A DNA stretch of 64,000 nt from Mesorhizobium japonicum MAFF 303099 (GTDB taxonomy: Bacteria > Pseudomonadota > Alphaproteobacteria > Rhizobiales > Rhizobiaceae): contig NC_002678.2 of assembly GCF_000009625.1 (NCBI RefSeq), forward strand, positions 1,116,001-1,180,000. Direction: 5' to 3'. Made by a program: the position numbers and the translations under genes. Below are positions 49,123 through 60,589 of the stretch, one piece after another. The notes under the pieces are model-generated. The model was not told where the DNA came from. It saw nothing but the letters and a program-made list of their open reading frames with translations, and did not search any database. Positions within the stretch are counted from its first letter, which is position 1. The number at the start of each line of letters is the position of its first letter.

Positions 49123-49800
49123 TCAAAACTTATACGACACACCAATCGTGACAGTGTGCAGGGCCGGGCTAATGTCTTCGACATAGTTGTTGAAGACGAC
49201 AGTCTTTGAGCCGAAATCCGCGTAGCGATATTCGCCACGAACCGTGATGTTGTCGGTGAGGGCGTATTCAGCGCCTGCACCTATGGTCCATCCGTTGAAT
49301 GAAGCCGAGTGACTTTCCTGTCGGCCGACATCTCGAGTGTCTGCTTTTCCATTGAGGTAGGCGTAACCGCCCGTACCGTAGATCAGCACTCGATCAAATG
49401 CGAAACCAGCCCTGGCGCGGACGGAAGCAACCCATCTCGCCTTGAAGCCATTGATGTCGCCTCCGCTTCCACCGTCGTCGCCATCTATGCCGGTTGCGTT
49501 GATGTCCGCCTCGCCACCGAACACGAAGGAGCCGGATTGCCAGTTGTAGCCGGCATGCAAGCCGCCGACGACACCGCTTCCATCCGCATTGTCCTGGTCA
49601 AAGATGTTCGGGCTGGCCTCAGTAAAACCCCATGGCTGATCGACCTTGCTCCACCCGCCGCCGATCTGCGCGCCAATGTAGCCGCCCGTCCAGTTGTAAC
49701 TCGATGCAACCGGCAACTCGACCGTCGCGTCAGCGGCAAGTGCTGTGCCAGCCATCAGAGCCGCGAAGAATACAGAACCGATAAAAATGGAAGCCCGCAT
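49123..49800 (-). CDS. Omp25/31-family outer-membrane beta-barrel protein
   Basis: This 225-residue protein has a signal peptide (MRASIFIGSVFFAALMAG, cleavage near ALAAD), then NWTGGYIGAQIGGGWSKVD, GYNWQSGSFVFGGEADIN and a terminal phenylalanine (VTIGVSYKF). These are typical of the Omp25/Omp31 family of 8-stranded barrels in rhizobia and Brucella. The ATG at 49800 is chosen because it starts the signal peptide. Confidence 0.88.
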   Translation of the reverse strand: MRASIFIGSVFFAALMAGTALAADATVELPVASSYNWTGGYIGAQIGGGWSKVDQPWGFTEASPNIFDQDNADGSGVVGGLHAGYNWQSGSFVFGGEADINATGIDGDDGGSGGDINGFKARWVASVRARAGFAFDRVLIYGTGGYAYLNGKADTRDVGRQESHSASFNGWTIGAGAEYALTDNITVRGEYRYADFGSKTVVFNNYVEDISPALHTVTIGVSYKF

Positions 49801-50167
49801 GCCTTTGATCCCTCGAACGAAGCATTGCCCTGATGCTGACAATACTACAGCCCGTTCGCATCAGACGTGACATTTCCGCAACAACTAAAGAAAACAAGCT
49901 GTTCAACGCCTAAACCAGGATCGTCCGTGCCACGTCACGGAACCGTGGACGACGACCAGACCGGCAAAACACCGGGTATACCGACGTCTTGCTGTCCCCT
50001 CATCAAACCTACGAAAACGCCGTCGCTCGATCTCGGCATGCGGCAACGCCACGAAGCCATAGCATCTGGAACGGAACCAGACACCGGCCGCGCGTTTCCG
50101 ATCGCGACTCGGAGGATGGCTACAGGTCCGCGATCCGGGCGGCGGCATGCAGGATCTGGCCCATTAA
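49801..50167. other. Intergenic region without supported gene
   Basis: About 370 bp between the porin start and the MFS relic. It should contain the porin promoter (minus strand). Short frames on both strands have no domain similarity or ribosome-binding site. I see no RNA gene. Confidence 0.35.
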
Positions 50168-50290
50168 ACTCTGAATATCTTCATGGCCGATGCTCAGACC
50201 GGCATCGAGCCGTTCCTTGGGGTGTTTCTGCTGGCGCATGGCTGGGAAAGCGGCGGCATTGGCACGGTCGTCGCGGTCACGTCCATGGCT
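50168..50290 (+). pseudogene. N-terminal relic of an MFS transporter
   Basis: Codons 50168-50290 read TLNIFMADAQTGIEPFLGVF followed by LLAHGWESGGIGTVVAVTSMA, which matches the start of rhizobial MFS permeases (first helix and loop). A stop codon precedes it at 50165, and similarity ends after about 41 residues, with unrelated codons running into tRNA-Lys. It is a fragment, not a functional transporter. Its position at the 3' end of the tRNA suggests a past integration or deletion event there. Confidence 0.5.
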
Positions 50291-50348
50291 CGAGACGCGC
50301 CAAACGCATCTCGCTTTCAGGGTCTTTCCACCAAGTCTTCTAGGAATT

Positions 50349-50424
<76 letters not shown>

Positions 50425-50530
50425 ACTCGGCCGGCAAAAACCGGCGTTGGCGGGCATATAGCCGCCACCATCGGTCATGTCTAGCCCTGCCGGAATCATT
50501 TCCCGACAAATCGACAAACGCTTTCCGCGA

Positions 50531-51439
50531 TCAGATGAAGAGCTTGCCGTCCGCCACCTTGACCGCATGGCCGCCAATGCGCGCAGAGGCCAGTTTTCCG
50601 CCCTGCACGGTCAGTTCCAGGCGGATGCGCGACGGCCGGCCCATCTCCAGCCCCTGCTCGATCCACAGCTGCGAAATGCCATCCGTCGGAGCATCGAAAT
50701 GCATGATGGCGCCGGCAAAGGCCGCCGCCGCCGAACCGGTCGCCGGATCTTCATAGGAAGGCGTGCCCGGCACGATCATGCGCACATGGAAGGCGCTTTC
50801 GTGGTTCACCGTCTCACGGCAATAGACATAGGGGCTGGCGAAGGCCCACTCGCTCTTGCGCGGCGCCAGTTCCGACCAGGCCTGGTTGTCCAGCCGGATG
50901 CGGCCCGCCGCTTCGAGATTGGCGACCGGAATGGTCACATAGGGCACGCCCGCCGACCAGAAGGCGACGCGGTGATTCTCGAAGCCGATCTCATGCGGCG
51001 CCAAGCCGAGGGCGGCACCGATCGCCTGCGGATCAGCCTCGAGCTGCAATGGCTCCGGCAATTTCGCCAGGTCGAACTCGGCGAAGGCTGCGCCGTCATG
51101 CCTGCTGACGGCGCAGCGCACCGGACCGATGTTTTCCTCCAGCACGAAGATGCCGGCCCCGCTTTCGCCAGCCAGTTCGGCCAGCGCGATTGCGGAACCC
51201 ACGGTCGGATGGCCGGCGAACGGCATTTCATAGTCGGGCGTGAAGATGCGGATGCGGTTTTTATGCTTGGGGTTGTCCGGCGGCAGCACGAAGACCGTCT
51301 CGGACAGGTTGAATTCGCGCGCGATGGCCTGCATCGCTATCGTGTCCAGACCTTTGCAATCCAGCACCACGGCCAGCGGGTTGCCGGCCAGTCGCTCGGT
51401 CGTAAACACATCGTAAAGCAAGTAATTCCGGGTTTGCAT
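50531..51439 (-). CDS. PhzF-family isomerase/epimerase-like protein
   Basis: This 302-residue protein has the PhzF fold signature LAGNPLAVVLD and NLSETVFVLPP, with MPFAGHPTVGSA and EDPATGSAAAAFAG in the second half. The family includes the phenazine enzyme PhzF and many proteins of unknown substrate; no phenazine genes are present, so a phenazine role is not implied. The ATG at 51439 gives MQTRNYLLYDVF, as usual; upstream codons are not supported. Confidence 0.88.
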   Translation of the reverse strand: MQTRNYLLYDVFTTERLAGNPLAVVLDCKGLDTIAMQAIAREFNLSETVFVLPPDNPKHKNRIRIFTPDYEMPFAGHPTVGSAIALAELAGESGAGIFVLEENIGPVRCAVSRHDGAAFAEFDLAKLPEPLQLEADPQAIGAALGLAPHEIGFENHRVAFWSAGVPYVTIPVANLEAAGRIRLDNQAWSELAPRKSEWAFASPYVYCRETVNHESAFHVRMIVPGTPSYEDPATGSAAAAFAGAIMHFDAPTDGISQLWIEQGLEMGRPSRIRLELTVQGGKLASARIGGHAVKVADGKLFI

Positions 51440-51540
51440 CCCTGCCTCAATCCCAACATGGGCGAAATTTAATTTGATATTTGAACCGGTAACCCTGATC
51501 TGTGAACAGATAGGGACATTACGCATCATAGGGGTCCGAC

Positions 51541-52833
51541 GTGGACCAGATTGTCAATCTGCCAAAGACGGAATCGGTTTCCGCCATCGAGACGGCGCTC
51601 GGGCTCGATAAGAACGGGCGGAGTAAGACGCGCCGGCGTGGCTGGCTCTATGCTCTGCTGACCCTGATCGTGCTTGCCGCCGGTCTTGGCCTCTATCAGT
51701 GGTATGCGGGCACGCCCGCCAGGATCGATTTCACCACGGTGCCGGCCGCCAAGGCCGACCTTACCGTCAAGGTGTCGGCGACGGGCACGCTGCAGCCGCT
51801 CACCCAGGTTGATATTTCCAGCCAGCTCTCCGGCATCATCCGCTCCGTCTCGGTCAAAGAGAACCAGCAGGTGAAGAAGGGCGACGTGCTGGCCGCCCTC
51901 GACACCGCCAAGCTGCAGGTGCAGATCGAGCGCGCGGAGGCTTCCGCCAAGGGCGCGGCGGCCAATGTCGAGGACGCCACGGTGACGCTCGCCGAGAACG
52001 AGAGCGCGCTGGTGCGCGCGGCCGCCTTGACCAAGCGCGGCATGGCGACCGACCAGTCGCTCGAGGCGGCGACCGCGACGCGCGACCGCTCGAAGGCTGC
52101 GCTTGATAGCGCCAAGGCCAATCTCGCCATCGCCAATGCCGATCTGAAATCGCAGCAGACCGACCTTGCCAACAGCACCATCTACGCGCCGATCGACGGC
52201 ATCGTGCTGACGCGCTCGGTCGACCCCGGCCAGACGGTCGCCTCCTCGCTGCAGGCGCCGGTGCTGTTCATCATCGCGGCCGATCTGAGGAACATGGAAC
52301 TGGTGGCGGCGGTCGACGAGGCCGATATCGGTGCCGTCAAGACTGGCCAGCATGCCCGCTTCACCGTCGATGCCTTCCCGGACCGTCCGTTTGACGCCGA
52401 GATCCGCGACATCTCCTATGCCTCGGTCACGACGGACGGCGTCGTCACCTACAATGCGCGGCTCGAGGTCGACAACAACGAACTGTTGCTGCGCCCGGGC
52501 ATGACCGCCACGGTTTCGGTCGTCACAAGACAGGCCAAGGATGTGCTCACCGTGCCCGCCAGCGCCTTCCGCTATCGCCCGACGCAGCAAGCAACCCGCG
52601 CATGGAGCTTCAGCGACCTGTTCACCGGACGCATGGGCCGTCCGGGCGGCAATCGCCAGCGCCAGGCCGCAACGGCCCCGACCGACGGCTCGCGCACGCT
52701 CTATGTGCTGGAGAACGGCCGGCCGCATGCGGTCAACGTCAAGATCGGCTCGACCGATGGCGAACTGACCGAAATCACCTCCGGCCTCGACGAAGGCGCG
52801 CAAGTCATCACCGCCTCGCAGCTGCGGAGCTGA
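51541..52833 (+). CDS. MacA-type periplasmic adaptor (membrane fusion) protein
   Basis: This 430-residue protein has a membrane anchor at residues about 37-55, a biotinyl-lipoyl-like half-motif (VSATGTLQPLTQVDISSQLS), a long coiled-coil hairpin at about 120-215 rich in Ala and Lys, the second half (STIYAPIDGIVLTRSVDPGQ), and beta-barrel domains. It would link the MacB-type transporter below to an outer-membrane channel. It starts at a GTG; the next gene begins 4 bp after its stop. The substrate (macrolide, peptide or lipid) is not evident. Confidence 0.88.
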   Translation: MDQIVNLPKTESVSAIETALGLDKNGRSKTRRRGWLYALLTLIVLAAGLGLYQWYAGTPARIDFTTVPAAKADLTVKVSATGTLQPLTQVDISSQLSGIIRSVSVKENQQVKKGDVLAALDTAKLQVQIERAEASAKGAAANVEDATVTLAENESALVRAAALTKRGMATDQSLEAATATRDRSKAALDSAKANLAIANADLKSQQTDLANSTIYAPIDGIVLTRSVDPGQTVASSLQAPVLFIIAADLRNMELVAAVDEADIGAVKTGQHARFTVDAFPDRPFDAEIRDISYASVTTDGVVTYNARLEVDNNELLLRPGMTATVSVVTRQAKDVLTVPASAFRYRPTQQATRAWSFSDLFTGRMGRPGGNRQRQAATAPTDGSRTLYVLENGRPHAVNVKIGSTDGELTEITSGLDEGAQVITASQLRS

Positions 52834-52837
52834 TTCC

Positions 52838-53545
52838 GTGGCCGCCGGCGCCCCCCTCATCACCTTCGACAAGGTCTGGAAGAGCTATGGCCAGGGCGAG
52901 GCCCGCGTGCACGCGCTGGCCGGCGTCGACCTTGCCATCCGGCGCGGCGAATTCGTCGCCATCATGGGCCCGTCCGGCTCGGGCAAATCGACGGCGATGA
53001 ACATCATCGGCTGCCTCGACACACCGACGGCCGGAACCTACTCGTTCATGGGAATCGACGCCGGCCGGCTCGACCGCAACCGCCGCGCCATGCTGCGCAA
53101 CCTCTATGTCGGCTTCGTCTTCCAGGGCTACAATCTGCTGGCGCGCACCACGGCGGCAGAAAATGTCGAACTGCCGCTGATCTATCGCGGCGTGGCTAGC
53201 CGCGAGCGCCGCGGCCTTGCCATGCAGGCGCTCGCCCAGGTCGGTCTGGTCGGCCGCGAGCATCACACGCCGGCCGAACTCTCCGGCGGCCAGCAGCAGC
53301 GCGTGGCCATCGCGCGCGCCATCGTCACCCGGCCGACGCTGCTCGTCGCCGACGAGCCGACCGGCAATCTCGACACCGCCCGCACGCACGAGATCATGGA
53401 GTTGCTGACAAAGCTCAACAAGGAGCTCGGCCTGACCGTCACCATGGTCACGCACGAGGCCGACGTCGCCGACTATGCCGAGCGCACCATCCGCTTCCTC
53501 GACGGCCATCTCGCCTCCGACACCGTGAATGTCGAGGTGGCCTGA
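52838..53545 (+). CDS. ABC transporter ATP-binding protein (MacB/LolD type)
   Basis: This 235-residue ATPase has Walker [10 protein letters not shown], the signature [15 protein letters not shown] and Walker [14 protein letters not shown]. In E. coli MacB the ATPase and permease are fused; here they are separate genes. It starts at a GTG and is followed after 2 bp by the permease gene. Confidence 0.92.
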   Translation: MAAGAPLITFDKVWKSYGQGEARVHALAGVDLAIRRGEFVAIMGPSGSGKSTAMNIIGCLDTPTAGTYSFMGIDAGRLDRNRRAMLRNLYVGFVFQGYNLLARTTAAENVELPLIYRGVASRERRGLAMQALAQVGLVGREHHTPAELSGGQQQRVAIARAIVTRPTLLVADEPTGNLDTARTHEIMELLTKLNKELGLTVTMVTHEADVADYAERTIRFLDGHLASDTVNVEVA

Positions 53546-53547
53546 CC

Positions 53548-54765
<1,218 letters not shown>

Positions 54766-54903
54766 GGCCACCCAGTCGGAAACGCTGCCGGCGCTCCAAT
54801 CCGGTTTTTGCACAGCCTTCGACGCTTCCGCCCCGCCCCGCCACTGTCGCCGCGCGGTTCACGATGCTAGGCCAAGATATCTGTGATCGGGGGCGAATAG
54901 CGC

Positions 54904-55146
54904 ATGAGCAAGAAGACACGACTGATCGTGACGATGGTCATCATCGAGGCCGCCCTGGCAGGCATCTGGTGGTATCTCGCCCGCTTCGGCATGGCCAATC
55001 CCGATCGCGTCACACCGGATTTCCAGGCGGTCGTCGGCCAGACCATGGGAATGGCCATGGGCGGCTTGCTGGGTATCGGCTTTATCATGTTCTTCGTCGC
55101 GGCCCGCAACGATCGCAAGGCGGCACAGGACAAGGCGCGCCGTTAG
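54904..55146 (+). CDS. Small membrane protein of unknown function
   Basis: This 80-residue protein has two predicted transmembrane helices (about 8-26 and 45-66), with a positively charged tail (NDRKAAQDKARR). I do not recognise a family. Its stop overlaps the convergent Nudix gene by 4 bp. It has normal GC-rich codon use, so is likely a real gene. Confidence 0.7.
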   Translation: MSKKTRLIVTMVIIEAALAGIWWYLARFGMANPDRVTPDFQAVVGQTMGMAMGGLLGIGFIMFFVAARNDRKAAQDKARR

Positions 55147-55859
55147 TCAACGCCGGAAAAATGCCACTCGATCAGCGGCTTCATATGCAATGCCAGCCCG
55201 TCCGGCAGGTCGCCGGCATGGCGGATGATCACCGGCCCGTCGATCTCCGGATCGGTTTCGCTGGCGACGAAGGCTGAGATTCGCCGCGCGATCTCATCGG
55301 CTGGCTCGTCGACATGATAGCGACGGAAGATGACGGTCCCACGCGTGGTTGACAGGGCGTGCCAGCGCACGCCGCGCCTGGCGGCCGAGAGGTCGAGGCC
55401 TGTCTCCTCGCGAACCTCGCGGATCATGTTGAAGTCGACATCGACCTGACCGTCGCGAAAGTCGTCCGGCTCGAACGAACCGGCGGCGAAATAGACGCGC
55501 CCGGCATTGACCGTGTGTGAGCCCATGCGGATCGCCACCAGCGCACTGTCGCCGGCCACCAGCATGGCATGGGCATAGGCGTGCTCGGCGCCTGAATTCT
55601 CGCGCCGCTTCCGCCAAAGCATGAAGGTGGAGTAGTTGACCGCATGGCAGCGCCCGACCAGACGGTTGTCGCGGTACGCGAGTTGCGACAGCAGCACCAC
55701 CGTGCCGTCGAACAGCGCCGGCTTGACCGCTATCTCGCGCTGCCAGTTCTCGGCGATCGCCTCCGCATTTTCCCTGGCGAAAGGATGTGGGCCGGAATCA
55801 AGCCGGACGTCGATTGCATCGACCGGCAGGATGACATTGCGTGGCAGGTCGAAACTCAT
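55143..55859 (-). CDS. Nudix hydrolase-family protein
   Basis: The 238-residue protein has IREVREETGLDLSAARRG, the C-terminal half of the Nudix box (REUxEExGU). The first half (G-x5-E) is not matched; at the usual Glu position there is Val. The catalytic helix glutamates are present. The substrate cannot be predicted. The start ATG at 55859 gives MSFDLPRNVILPVDAIDV. Confidence 0.75.
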   Translation of the reverse strand: MSFDLPRNVILPVDAIDVRLDSGPHPFARENAEAIAENWQREIAVKPALFDGTVVLLSQLAYRDNRLVGRCHAVNYSTFMLWRKRRENSGAEHAYAHAMLVAGDSALVAIRMGSHTVNAGRVYFAAGSFEPDDFRDGQVDVDFNMIREVREETGLDLSAARRGVRWHALSTTRGTVIFRRYHVDEPADEIARRISAFVASETDPEIDGPVIIRHAGDLPDGLALHMKPLIEWHFSGVD

Positions 55860-55901
55860 GCGTATCAGGTCCCAATCCTGCCTATCGAGGCCAAATCTTG
55901 C

Positions 55902-56992
55902 CTATCGAGCCATGTCCAGCGTGATCGCCACCGGGCAATGGTCCGACGCTTTCGGCCGATCCCAGCCGGCGCGCGGAAAGCGCTCGACTTCCTGGCCGGC
56001 CGGAAAGATCGTGCGCCAGGGCTGGCCATTGCGGATGATGTCGGGAACGGCAGTGGCGTTCTTCGCCGCCAGCCCCTTGGACAGCAGGATATAGTCGAGC
56101 TGGCAGAGATGCCGCTCTTCGGGTCCGCGCGTGTGATAGAACGTCCAGCGGTCCATTTCCGGCCGACGCTCGATGACGTTCTCGCAGAAGCCGCCGGCCG
56201 TCAGCACGTTGATGCAGGACTGCGCCTCGTCGACCACCTCGAAACGGTAGCCGTCGACATCATCGCCGGTGATCTTCACGCGCTGGCGGTAATCATTCAT
56301 GTCGCCACAGATCGCCCATCGCTTGTCGGCGGCATGATCCGGCGCACGGCTTGCGCCTCGGCGATGCGCACCGGCATCGTCGCCTCGCGCCCGTCGAGCC
56401 CGTTGCGCGGCGAGCCCATCGACTTGAAATGCACGAGATAGAGCGTCAGCGGCACGCCGCCCACGGTGATGTCGACTTCCAGGCAGTCGCGCCGGAAGAT
56501 GCGTTCATTGGCCTGGCTGCCGAGGGTCGCCAGTTCCGGCGTGTGCAGCCCGAACTGTTCATAGGTGACGTAGGCGTGGCTGGTCATGCGCACGAATTCG
56601 ATCGGCTGTCCCTGCGCGGTCTCGTTGCGCATCATCACGGCGACATCGATGCCGCGCGAGTCATTGCCTGCGGTGGTGTATTTCTGCCGGTAGCCCTGCC
56701 CCACCATCTTGAACAGATAGCCATATTCGAAGGCCTTCAGCGCCTCGATATTGTCGACCTCCTGCATGCAGATGATGTCGGCGCGGGTGGCGGCGATCGC
56801 CAGCGCCGTCAGCTGGCGCGTATCGTCGGACTGCGCGATGGCGCGGGCCTGTTCCAGCATCTTGTATTCGGCTTCGCTCCGTATATCGAACAGCGCCAGC
56901 GTCCGATCTTCGTTGAGCTGGTTGCGGTAGCCGGAAAAATCGAACCTGTTCATCAGGTTCTCGACATTGAAGGTGGCAAGGCGCAGCGACAT
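55902..56992 (-). pseudogene. Endonuclease/exonuclease/phosphatase family gene, frameshifted
   Basis: One gene is split into two frames. The first (56297-56992, likely start ATG with AGGTCAGG upstream) begins MSLRLATFNVENLMNRFDF and has the metal-binding CMQEVDN motif and HFKSMGSPRNGL. It then runs out of frame at about 56330-56336. The second (55902 to about 56333; internal ATG at 56300) continues with ADKRWAICGDMNDYRQRV and ends with KASDHCPVAITLDMAR, including the SDHxP catalytic motif. A deletion of bases not divisible by three is likely, or a sequencing error. Intact, it would be an EEP-fold nuclease or phosphatase. An upstream extension to 57079 would add a signal-peptide-like segment. 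Confidence 0.75.
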
Positions 56993-57179
56993 GCCCTGAC
57001 CTTTGCCTGCAAGAGCGCCGGAACACAAGATCGCAAGACCACAAGCCAAGATCGATTGGACTGACGGCATTCGCGCCATGGTTGACGGAACCTTTCCGTT
57101 CATCCGCCGTTCAGACGCAAAGATCCACAGTAGGCCCATTCCAGGGTAGGCGTGGGGCCTTTAGCTGTTGGAGAGTGTT

Positions 57180-57779
57180 ATGAACTCGCTCTTTTCATCC
57201 ACGGTCAAATCGGGGCTTGTCGCCCTGGGCATCGTTTCAGGCATCACGGCGCCATCCGCTGCCGGACCGATCATGCAACCGGACCTGTCGCTTCCCACAA
57301 GCACGGCGGCGCCGACGGTCACGCCGGTCCGCGAAGAATGGGCGGGCGGTAATGACCGCCAATTCTCCAACGACAATTGGAGATGGCGCCGGTCAGGCAA
57401 TTGGAACGGTGGTCGGCGCTGGAATGGTGGGGGCAACTGGAACGGTGGGGGCAACTGGAACCGCGGAAACTGGAATCGTGGAAACTGGGACCGCGGCGAT
57501 GACTGGCGTTGGCGTCGCCATCATCACCGCTCCTATGATGACAGTGCGGGTGCCGCGATCCTTGGCCTTGGCCTGGGGCTTGGCCTCGGCAGCATGTACA
57601 ACAACTACAACAACTACGATTACTATGCGCCAGCACCGCGCCGCTACTACCGCGCCGGGCGGCTTTCGAATGCCCATGTCCGGTGGTGCTATAACCGCTA
57701 CCGGTCGTATCGCGCCTGGGACAACACGTTCCAGCCCTATGGCGGCCCGCGCCAGCAATGCTGGTCGCCCTATAGCTGA
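57180..57779 (+). CDS. BA14K-family-like secreted protein with Gly/Asn/Trp repeats
   Basis: The 199-residue protein has a signal peptide (hydrophobic residues about 12-28) and a Gly-Asn-Trp-Arg-rich repeat region at about 70-112, built from units such as [12 protein letters not shown] and NWDRGDDW. It then has a Gly-rich hydrophobic stretch ([11 protein letters not shown]), a Tyr-rich segment, and a C-terminal BA14K-like domain ([20 protein letters not shown]). BA14K proteins were described as Brucella immunoreactive lectin-like proteins. GGAGAG precedes the ATG at 57180. Confidence 0.8.
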   Translation: MNSLFSSTVKSGLVALGIVSGITAPSAAGPIMQPDLSLPTSTAAPTVTPVREEWAGGNDRQFSNDNWRWRRSGNWNGGRRWNGGGNWNGGGNWNRGNWNRGNWDRGDDWRWRRHHHRSYDDSAGAAILGLGLGLGLGSMYNNYNNYDYYAPAPRRYYRAGRLSNAHVRWCYNRYRSYRAWDNTFQPYGGPRQQCWSPYS

Positions 57780-57803
57780 GCAGCAGTAAACGTAGCTAAA
57801 ATG

Positions 57804-57830
57804 AAAACGGCGCCCTGGTGGCGCCGTTTT
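57804..57830. terminator. Bidirectional intrinsic terminator between BA14K gene and ilvC
   Basis: An 11-bp perfect stem, AAAACGGCGCC with GGCGCCGTTTT, encloses a 5-base loop CTGGT. The T-run on either strand lets it end both the plus-strand BA14K-like transcript and the minus-strand ilvC transcript. Confidence 0.85.
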
Positions 57831-57857
57831 GCTCTGATCAAGAAGAACGGATTTCGC

Positions 57858-59556
<1,699 letters not shown>

Positions 59557-59601
59557 GCTCTTCCCTCGCGGACAGGCAAGCCGATGATTCCGGCAAGCCG
59601 T

Positions 59602-59616
59602 ACCGTACGTTACGGT
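59602..59616. promoter_or_regulatory. Candidate TetR operator (inverted repeat)
   Basis: ACCGTA (59602-59607), CGT, TACGGT (59611-59616) forms a perfect 6-bp inverted repeat with a 3-bp spacer, in the promoter region of the TetR gene. This size and position fit a TetR-family autoregulatory site. Confidence 0.5.
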
Positions 59617-59725
59617 TCGGCATATTGCGCAATCCGTCCTGGCGCGCAAGGGGGCGGTGCGGAAAAAGATCCTGGGCCGCGAGCGCCAGCGCTGTCATTG
59701 AGGCGTCGCGGCACAGCGGCCAGGA

Positions 59726-60184
59726 TCAGTCAAGGACGGGCGGATCACGCAGCCGGCCGAGCAGCGCCGACATCATCTTCAGCTCATCCGCTGAAAGTTT
59801 GGCGCCAACCAGTTCGGCGATTGACCGTCCGTAGATGGCCCACATCCGGCGGCGCGTCTCGCGCCCCTTGGCCGTGATACGGATGGTCTGGCCGCGACCA
59901 TCATCGGCCACCGGCAGCTTCTCGACCAGACCGTCGGCTTCGAGCCGGGCCAGCAGCCGCGAGATGTTGTACTGCGCAAACAGGGTGCGCTCGATCAATT
60001 GAAACGGCCGCAGGCCACCCTCGCCCGCCTCGGCGAGCTCGTGCAGCACGTCGTACCAGGCGAGCGGCGGCAGGCCGCTTTCCTTCAGCGTGTCTTCGGC
60101 ACGTTCCACCAGTTGACGCGAAACGCGCATCAGACGGGCCCAAGCCGTGATGGCTTCCGGCGAAGGCGTGGCTTTCTCGGTCAT
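59726..60184 (-). CDS. MarR-family transcriptional regulator
   Basis: The 152-residue protein has a MarR winged helix: FQLIERTLFAQYNISRLLAR recognition helix and the wing LPVADDGRGQTIRITAKG. It is divergent from the Rieske-GST operon, and three copies of an inverted repeat lie in the shared region, so it probably represses both its own gene and that operon. The ligand is unknown, though phenolic or electrophilic compounds are common for the family. Confidence 0.9.
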   Translation of the reverse strand: MTEKATPSPEAITAWARLMRVSRQLVERAEDTLKESGLPPLAWYDVLHELAEAGEGGLRPFQLIERTLFAQYNISRLLARLEADGLVEKLPVADDGRGQTIRITAKGRETRRRMWAIYGRSIAELVGAKLSADELKMMSALLGRLRDPPVLD

Positions 60185-60202
60185 GGCCCACCTTAGGCGA
60201 TA

Positions 60203-60263
60203 GATGCAGATGCATCAAGCTTGACGATAAATGCATTTGCATCTATATGAATGCAATTGCATC
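60203..60263. promoter_or_regulatory. Promoter with three MarR-type operator copies
   Basis: A TTGACG (60221-60226)-N17-TATATG (60244-60249) promoter drives the Rieske gene. Three inverted repeats of the type ATGCA-nn-TGCATC lie at 60203-60216, 60230-60243 (in the promoter spacer) and 60250-60263 (just after the -10). The first lies upstream of the -35 and close to the divergent MarR start. This arrangement indicates repression of both directions by the MarR protein (inference). Confidence 0.7.
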
Positions 60264-60282
60264 AACATCGAAAGGCAAGCCG

Positions 60283-60588
60283 ATGAAACACGAAATCTGC
60301 AAGGTCGCCGACGTCCCTGAGAGGGGCAGCCTGATCGCCCCGTTCTTCGGCCGCGAGGTCCATGTCTGGCGCAGCGGCGGGCGCATCCGCGCAGCCGCCA
60401 ATGCCTGTCTGCATTTCGGCGGACCGTTGGACTGCAAGGATGGCAAGCTGGTCTGCCAATGGCACGGCGCCGCCTTCGACATGACATCGGGCGATCGCCT
60501 CGACGGCCCAGCCCCCAGGAATTCCCGCCTGATGTTCCTGTCGACGCGCGTCGAAAACGGCGCGCTGAACTATGTCTGGGGAGAGTGA
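60283..60588 (+). CDS. Rieske [2Fe-2S] ferredoxin-like protein
   Basis: The 101-residue protein has both Rieske motifs: NACLHFGGPL (CxH) and CQWHGAAFD (CxxH), so it should bind a [2Fe-2S] cluster. It resembles small ferredoxin subunits of dioxygenases. The ATG at 60283, with AAGGCAAG upstream, is preferred over one at 60247 that lies within the operator. It is followed after 1 bp by the GST gene. Confidence 0.88.
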   Translation: MKHEICKVADVPERGSLIAPFFGREVHVWRSGGRIRAAANACLHFGGPLDCKDGKLVCQWHGAAFDMTSGDRLDGPAPRNSRLMFLSTRVENGALNYVWGE

Positions 60589-60589
60589 G

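Noticed and set aside
56297..56300. Programmed frameshift in the EEP gene
   Set aside because: No slippery heptamer or stimulatory structure is evident, and the frame break precedes the ATGA overlap by about 30 bp; mutation or sequencing error is simpler.
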